From Bin16 sp965206315 (GTDB lineage: Bacteria > Chloroflexota > Dehalococcoidia > Lucifugimonadales > Australimonadaceae), in assembly GCA_965206315.1 (NCBI GenBank), contig OZ242210.1, positions 806,001 to 870,000 on the forward strand: a DNA stretch of 64,000 nucleotides. The letters are read 5' to 3'. The stretch's first letter is position 1. The number at the start of each line of letters is the position of its first letter. Below, piece by piece: positions 60,873 through 64,000 of the stretch. Both the position numbers and the translations under genes were made by a program. Below the pieces are notes generated by a model. The model had not been told where the DNA came from. It saw only the letters and a list, made by a program, of their open reading frames with translations, and made no database searches.

Positions 60873-61775
60873 CTAGAGCGGGTCGAGGCAGAAGCTCTTG
60901 ACGATGCGGTTGAACGCAGCAGGTTGCTCCCGGTAGGAGTAGTGCCCCGCGCCGTTCAGCACGTGCATCTCAGCGTGGGGTGTGGTCGCCGCGATGCGCT
61001 CGAAGAGCCGTTGCCCCAGCGGCAGAGGCGCGGAGAGGTCGTTGATGCCCCAGATCACGAGCGTCGGGACGGGTATGCCGTCGTCATCGATCATGCGGAC
61101 GGTGTCGCGCCGGACGCGGTCGATGCTGGGCAACCACTGCCCGTGGCGTATCTCGGCCATCGTGGCCTGGGCCTCCCGGAACTTGGGCAGTTGCGCGATC
61201 TCCAGCATCCGGTCCACGTAGTCGTCGGTGATCTGCTCCCGCGAGTACGCCTGGCCGTCCATCTCGATGCGGACCGACTCCCGGGTGGGCGGCCCCTGCG
61301 GTACGCCGAGGAAGAGGTTCTCGTACCAGCGGAGCGACGGGAACATGGGGTTCTCCGGCGAGAGCGTCGCGCTGTCGACGATGATGAGGTTCTTCACCAG
61401 CCCCGGATGGTCGAGCGTCAACCGGGTGACGAGCAGGGCACCGCGGGACTGCCCGGCGATGTTGACCTGTGAGAGGCCCAGCTTTTCGATGAGGCGGTAC
61501 GTGTGCTGCAACTGGTACTCGAAGGTGTAGTCCTCGAGGCGCGGCGGGTTGCCGGTGTGACCCTGGCCGAGCTTGTCGATGCAGAAGACGTGGAAGGACT
61601 CGGCGAGGCCGGGAAGGTTGAGGCTCCACCGGTCGAGGCCGTCGAGCGTCCCGATCTCGCCGCCGCTGAAGAGGAGCAGCGGTTCGCCGGCCCCGTCCTC
61701 GTAGTAGCGCACGTTCACCCCGTCCACGTCGACGAAGTGGAGTTTGCTCCGGTCGAGCGAGTCGGCGATGGGCAT
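60873..61775 (-). CDS. Alpha/beta hydrolase embedded in the TRAP operon
   Basis: Cytoplasmic hydrolase of 300 residues. The triad is visible: Ser in the nucleophile elbow IAGQSRGALLV, Asp in IWGINDLSAPLP and His in LNGAGHYSYREQP. The layout resembles carbon-carbon-bond (meta-cleavage product) and ester hydrolases. ATG 61775 has GGAGG six bases upstream. It lies between dctP and dctQ, so it probably acts on the imported solute. Confidence 0.87.
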   Translation of the reverse strand: MPIADSLDRSKLHFVDVDGVNVRYYEDGAGEPLLLFSGGEIGTLDGLDRWSLNLPGLAESFHVFCIDKLGQGHTGNPPRLEDYTFEYQLQHTYRLIEKLGLSQVNIAGQSRGALLVTRLTLDHPGLVKNLIIVDSATLSPENPMFPSLRWYENLFLGVPQGPPTRESVRIEMDGQAYSREQITDDYVDRMLEIAQLPKFREAQATMAEIRHGQWLPSIDRVRRDTVRMIDDDGIPVPTLVIWGINDLSAPLPLGQRLFERIAATTPHAEMHVLNGAGHYSYREQPAAFNRIVKSFCLDPL

Positions 61776-61845
61776 GATGTGCCTCCGGCAACAGACAGGG
61801 CCGGGAGCGCTCCGTCAGCGGAGCGCTCCCCTGCCCCGGGGTCTC

Positions 61846-62907
61846 CTAGTTGGCCCTCTCCGCGACGCAGGCGGCCATGTCGAGCAGTTCCGGCCCGCGG
61901 GTAGCGTCGGCTTCGAGGATGCGGTCGCGGGACGTCTCGAACCAGATCTGCCGCCACCGTGCGGCCTCGGAGTCGGTCAGCGTGATCACCTCCATACCGA
62001 TCTCTTCGAGATCCGCGACCACCTCTTCCGCAGTCTCGAGGCTGAACTCACGGAACGTGTCCGAGAAGCCCTCCCAGAGCTCCCGGAAGGTCGCCTGAGC
62101 ATCGGCCGGAAGGGCATCGAAGGCGGCCTGGTTGAAGATGACGCCAGGTACGTTCTCGCCGAAGAACGGGCGCACGACGTACTGGCTGACCTCGTGCCAG
62201 CTGAACGTGAGCGCGCTCTGCGCTCCGCCGCCGAGCACGGCGCCTTCGATAACGCCGCGGTCGAACGCGGTGTAGACGTCGGTGATAGGCATCGCTACGG
62301 GGATGCCCTCCAACTCCTCCACGAACGGCTGCACGCTCGGGTAGACCCGCAGGCTCAGGCCAGTGAGGTTCGCGTTGTCGGGCGGGATGGCCTCCTTGAG
62401 AACGACACCGTTCCCCACCCCGTTCGGGGTCGGGAAGAAGTAGACGCCCGCGCCGTCGACGTAGTTCTGGTTGATGGCGTCGACGAGGCCGCATGCCTCG
62501 CGGTCCGCGTACGGCGCGTTGACGAGGTCGTTCGTCCCCGCGAGGGAGTTGAACTCGGAGTGGTAGAACGGATGCGTGTAGACGAGGTCGTAGATGCCCT
62601 CGCGGATGGGGGTGAACTGCTCGAACGCGGGGACGGCGCTGATGTCGGCGACCCAGTCGATCACGATCCGCCCGCCGGACTCCCTTTCCATGTAGGGCTG
62701 CAGGATGCCCATGAAGTCCGTTGCGCTCGCGTCCGTGCGCCCCCACGACGTGAGCATGCGCAGCGTGACAGGCTCAGGTTCGGGCGTAGGCGTGGGCGTT
62801 GCCGCAGGCGCGGGAGTAGGCGTTGGTTCGTCGTCTCCTCCGCAGCCGACGATACCCAGCGCCATCACGACGAGCAGTGGTAAGACGAGCCAGCGTAGAT
62901 ACCTCAT
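61846..62907 (-). CDS. dctP: TRAP transporter substrate-binding lipoprotein DctP
   Basis: Extracytoplasmic solute receptor, 353 residues. It has a lipoprotein signal peptide ending in the lipobox region MALGIVGCGG and a Thr/Pro-rich linker before the binding domain. DctP-like features are VTLRMLTSWGRTDAS, the LSLRVYPSVQPFVEELEG region with the conserved substrate Arg, and FDRGVIEGAVLGG. It is the first gene of the TRAP operon. ATG at 62907 has GGAGAGG just upstream. Confidence 0.9.
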   Translation of the reverse strand: MRYLRWLVLPLLVVMALGIVGCGGDDEPTPTPAPAATPTPTPEPEPVTLRMLTSWGRTDASATDFMGILQPYMERESGGRIVIDWVADISAVPAFEQFTPIREGIYDLVYTHPFYHSEFNSLAGTNDLVNAPYADREACGLVDAINQNYVDGAGVYFFPTPNGVGNGVVLKEAIPPDNANLTGLSLRVYPSVQPFVEELEGIPVAMPITDVYTAFDRGVIEGAVLGGGAQSALTFSWHEVSQYVVRPFFGENVPGVIFNQAAFDALPADAQATFRELWEGFSDTFREFSLETAEEVVADLEEIGMEVITLTDSEAARWRQIWFETSRDRILEADATRGPELLDMAACVAERAN

Positions 62908-62957
62908 GGTCCCTCTCCTGTACGAGCCTGTCACTTCAAGAGACATCGACAGGCGGG

Positions 62958-62963
62958 ATAGTA
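62958..62963 (-). promoter_or_regulatory. TACTAT -10 element for the TRAP operon
   Basis: TACTAT on the minus strand (5 of 6) lies about 50 bases before the dctP ATG. No clear -35 is seen at 16-18 bases, which fits an activator-dependent promoter. Confidence 0.4.
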
Positions 62964-62996
62964 CCACAGCAGCAGCCCATGCCGCGCCAATCTCCC

Positions 62997-63014
62997 GCAT
63001 ATCTGGCTATATGC
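62997..63014. promoter_or_regulatory. Operator-like inverted repeat upstream of the TRAP operon
   Basis: GCATAT-CTGGCT-ATATGC is a perfect six-base inverted repeat with a six-base spacer, about 34 bases upstream of the TACTAT element. A second A+T-rich pair ATATGGGATAT follows near 63028. The position fits a regulator site for the TRAP operon. Confidence 0.5.
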
Positions 63015-63060
63015 GTCGATTATCGAAATATGGGATATGGCGTACCCGCGTGGCAGACAA

Positions 63061-63123
63061 GGGCACCCACAAGGGATGCCCCTACACCAAGCCTGGATTC
63101 CCCGCCTTCGCGGGGATGACGGG
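63061..63123. repeat. Composite of family B and family A repeats, second copy
   Basis: Family B (63061-63089) is followed by family A (63093-63123, here with the longer arms ATTCCCCGC/GCGGGGAT). The order and spacing match 58484-58544. Confidence 0.8.
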
Positions 63124-63218
63124 GTCTGCCTTGACGGTCTCGTGCGGCGGGGACACACTGGCCTTCAGGTTGGCGGGCCGAGGCGCATCGTCGAGCGCGG
63201 CCGCCCAGGTTGTGTTCA

Positions 63219-64000
63219 TTGCGCTTTCTTCCAACGGGGCTCTGGCGGCAAGAGACGTTCCTCAAGCTCTGGGCAAGCCAGACGCTCACGCACGGCGGTT
63301 TCCAGATGCAGTACCTCGCGGTGCCGCTGGTGGCGGCGCTCCTTCTGGATGCGACGCCGCTGCAGATGGGCATCCTCGCATCGTTCGGGGGTGCTCCCGC
63401 GATCGTGGTGGGCGTATTCGCGGGCATCTGGATAGACCGCCGGTCGAAGCGGTCCGTGCTCATCGGCGCGGCCTGGGGGAACGCGCTCGCTTTCCTGGTC
63501 ATCGCCGTCTCCGCATGGCTCGGCTTCCTCAGTGTCCCTCTCCTGTTCGCGATCGCATTCGCGCTGGGAGGTCTGCGTTTCATCGTGGACGTCACGTACC
63601 GCGCATTCCTGCCGTCACTCGTGCTGCGCACACAGCTCATCGAGGCCAACAGCAAGCTGGAGGTGGGCCGGTCCGCAACCGAGATCGGAGGCCCAGGTTT
63701 CACGGGGACCCTGATCCAAACCGTATCTGCGCCATTCGCCCTTGTCGTGGGCGCGCTGGCCTACGCCGGTTCGGCGCTGTCGCTCCACCGGATGCGTCCA
63801 CCGACGGATGTCTCGCCGCGGGCAGCCGCGCTGGGCGTCCGCGGCGAGCTGCGCGAGGGCCTGACGTTCGTGATGAAGAGCCCCGTCCTCCGGGGTCTGA
63901 CGATCGCTGCGGCGATGGTCGGCGGGACCAACGCGCTGATCGACGCCGTTGGGCTGCTCTACCTGGTGCGCCAGCTGGACCTCACGCCGGGCCTCATCGG
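63219..64000 (+). CDS. MFS transporter, MFS_3 type (3' end outside window)
   Basis: Frame open from 63135 to the right edge with no stop. From residue about 12 it reads ETFLKLWASQTLTHGGFQMQ, then GILASFGGAPAIVVGVFAGI, WIDRRSKRSVLIGAAWGNAL and LPSLVLRTQLIEANSKLEVG, the MFS_3 exporter pattern also seen at 51721. Start is uncertain. TTG at 63219 is used, and TTG at 63210 is an alternative. Neither has a good ribosome-binding site and no ATG fits. Confidence 0.75.
   Translation, partial: MRFLPTGLWRQETFLKLWASQTLTHGGFQMQYLAVPLVAALLLDATPLQMGILASFGGAPAIVVGVFAGIWIDRRSKRSVLIGAAWGNALAFLVIAVSAWLGFLSVPLLFAIAFALGGLRFIVDVTYRAFLPSLVLRTQLIEANSKLEVGRSATEIGGPGFTGTLIQTVSAPFALVVGALAYAGSALSLHRMRPPTDVSPRAAALGVRGELREGLTFVMKSPVLRGLTIAAAMVGGTNALIDAVGLLYLVRQLDLTPGLI

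Larger units (their letters stand above)
62908..63218. other. Divergent spacer between the TRAP operon and an MFS gene
   Basis: About 311 bases. It holds a -10 for dctP, an A+T-rich inverted repeat, and a B-then-A repeat pair at 63061-63123. No gene is supported. Confidence 0.65.

Overview
The window is a GC-rich (roughly two-thirds G+C by eye) bacterial chromosome segment. It has no plasmid or phage backbone and no CRISPR array. The best guess for the host is an uncultured Chloroflexota bacterium (Dehalococcoidia/SAR202-like). This is inferred from GC-rich coding, lipoproteins with long Thr-Pro linkers after the lipobox, many MFS and flavin/TRAP-type catabolic genes, and a B12-salvage style of metabolism. 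No marker phylogeny could be run, so the affiliation is tentative.

Region 1 (1-21,300, minus strand) is one long, very compact ribosomal superoperon. It reads rpsL-rpsG-fusA-rpsJ-rplC-rplD-rplW-rplB-rpsS-rplV-rpsC-rplP-rpmC-rpsQ-rplN-rplX-rplE-rpsN-rpsH-rplF-rplR-rpsE-rpmD-rplO-secY-adk-map-infA-rpmJ-rpsM-rpsK-rpsD-rpoA-rplQ-truA-rplM, and rplM runs off the left edge. Many junctions are 4-base start/stop overlaps. A good promoter precedes rpsL. Two things stand out. Several ribosomal proteins (L3, S3, S17, L13, and L5 at its N-terminus) carry long low-complexity Glu/Ala-rich tails, and fusA is split by a single-base frameshift.

Region 2 (21,300-30,200) is a catabolic block. It holds a PduO-type cobalamin adenosyltransferase, an FMN-dependent 2-hydroxyacid oxidase, a ferritin-like diiron protein, a methylmalonate-semialdehyde-type dehydrogenase, a zinc alcohol dehydrogenase, a luciferase-like monooxygenase, an amidohydrolase and an MFS permease.

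Region 3 (30,200-39,250) has tRNA-Met(CAT) and tRNA-Val(TAC) flanking a minus-strand cassette of an autoinhibited Fic protein and two paralogous MFS transporters. The fic promoter carries a cluster of GGACAATGTCC operator-like sites. A GNAT acetyltransferase follows. Next comes a two-gene operon of a flavoprotein with a Cys-rich tail and a FeoB-type membrane pore that lacks the GTPase domain, preceded by an 18-base direct repeat. A DHA2-type MFS exporter closes the region.

Region 4 (39,400-49,940, plus strand) is a cobalamin region: cbiB-cobD-cobQ, then a promoter, a cobalamin riboswitch with a terminator hairpin, and btuC-btuF-btuD-cobO-cobT-cobS-cobC-cobU. Together these import corrinoid, adenosylate it, attach the aminopropanol arm and assemble the nucleotide loop. 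No corrin-ring synthesis genes are seen here.

Region 5 (49,950-64,000) is accessory. It has a TAXI-like binding protein without a signal peptide, four more MFS transporters, an IS30-family element inserted in a dispersed palindrome, a GuaB3-type IMP dehydrogenase homologue, a DUF1801 protein and a TRAP transporter operon with an embedded alpha/beta hydrolase. Several families of dispersed palindromic repeats lie between these genes. Eight MFS genes occur in about 35 kb.
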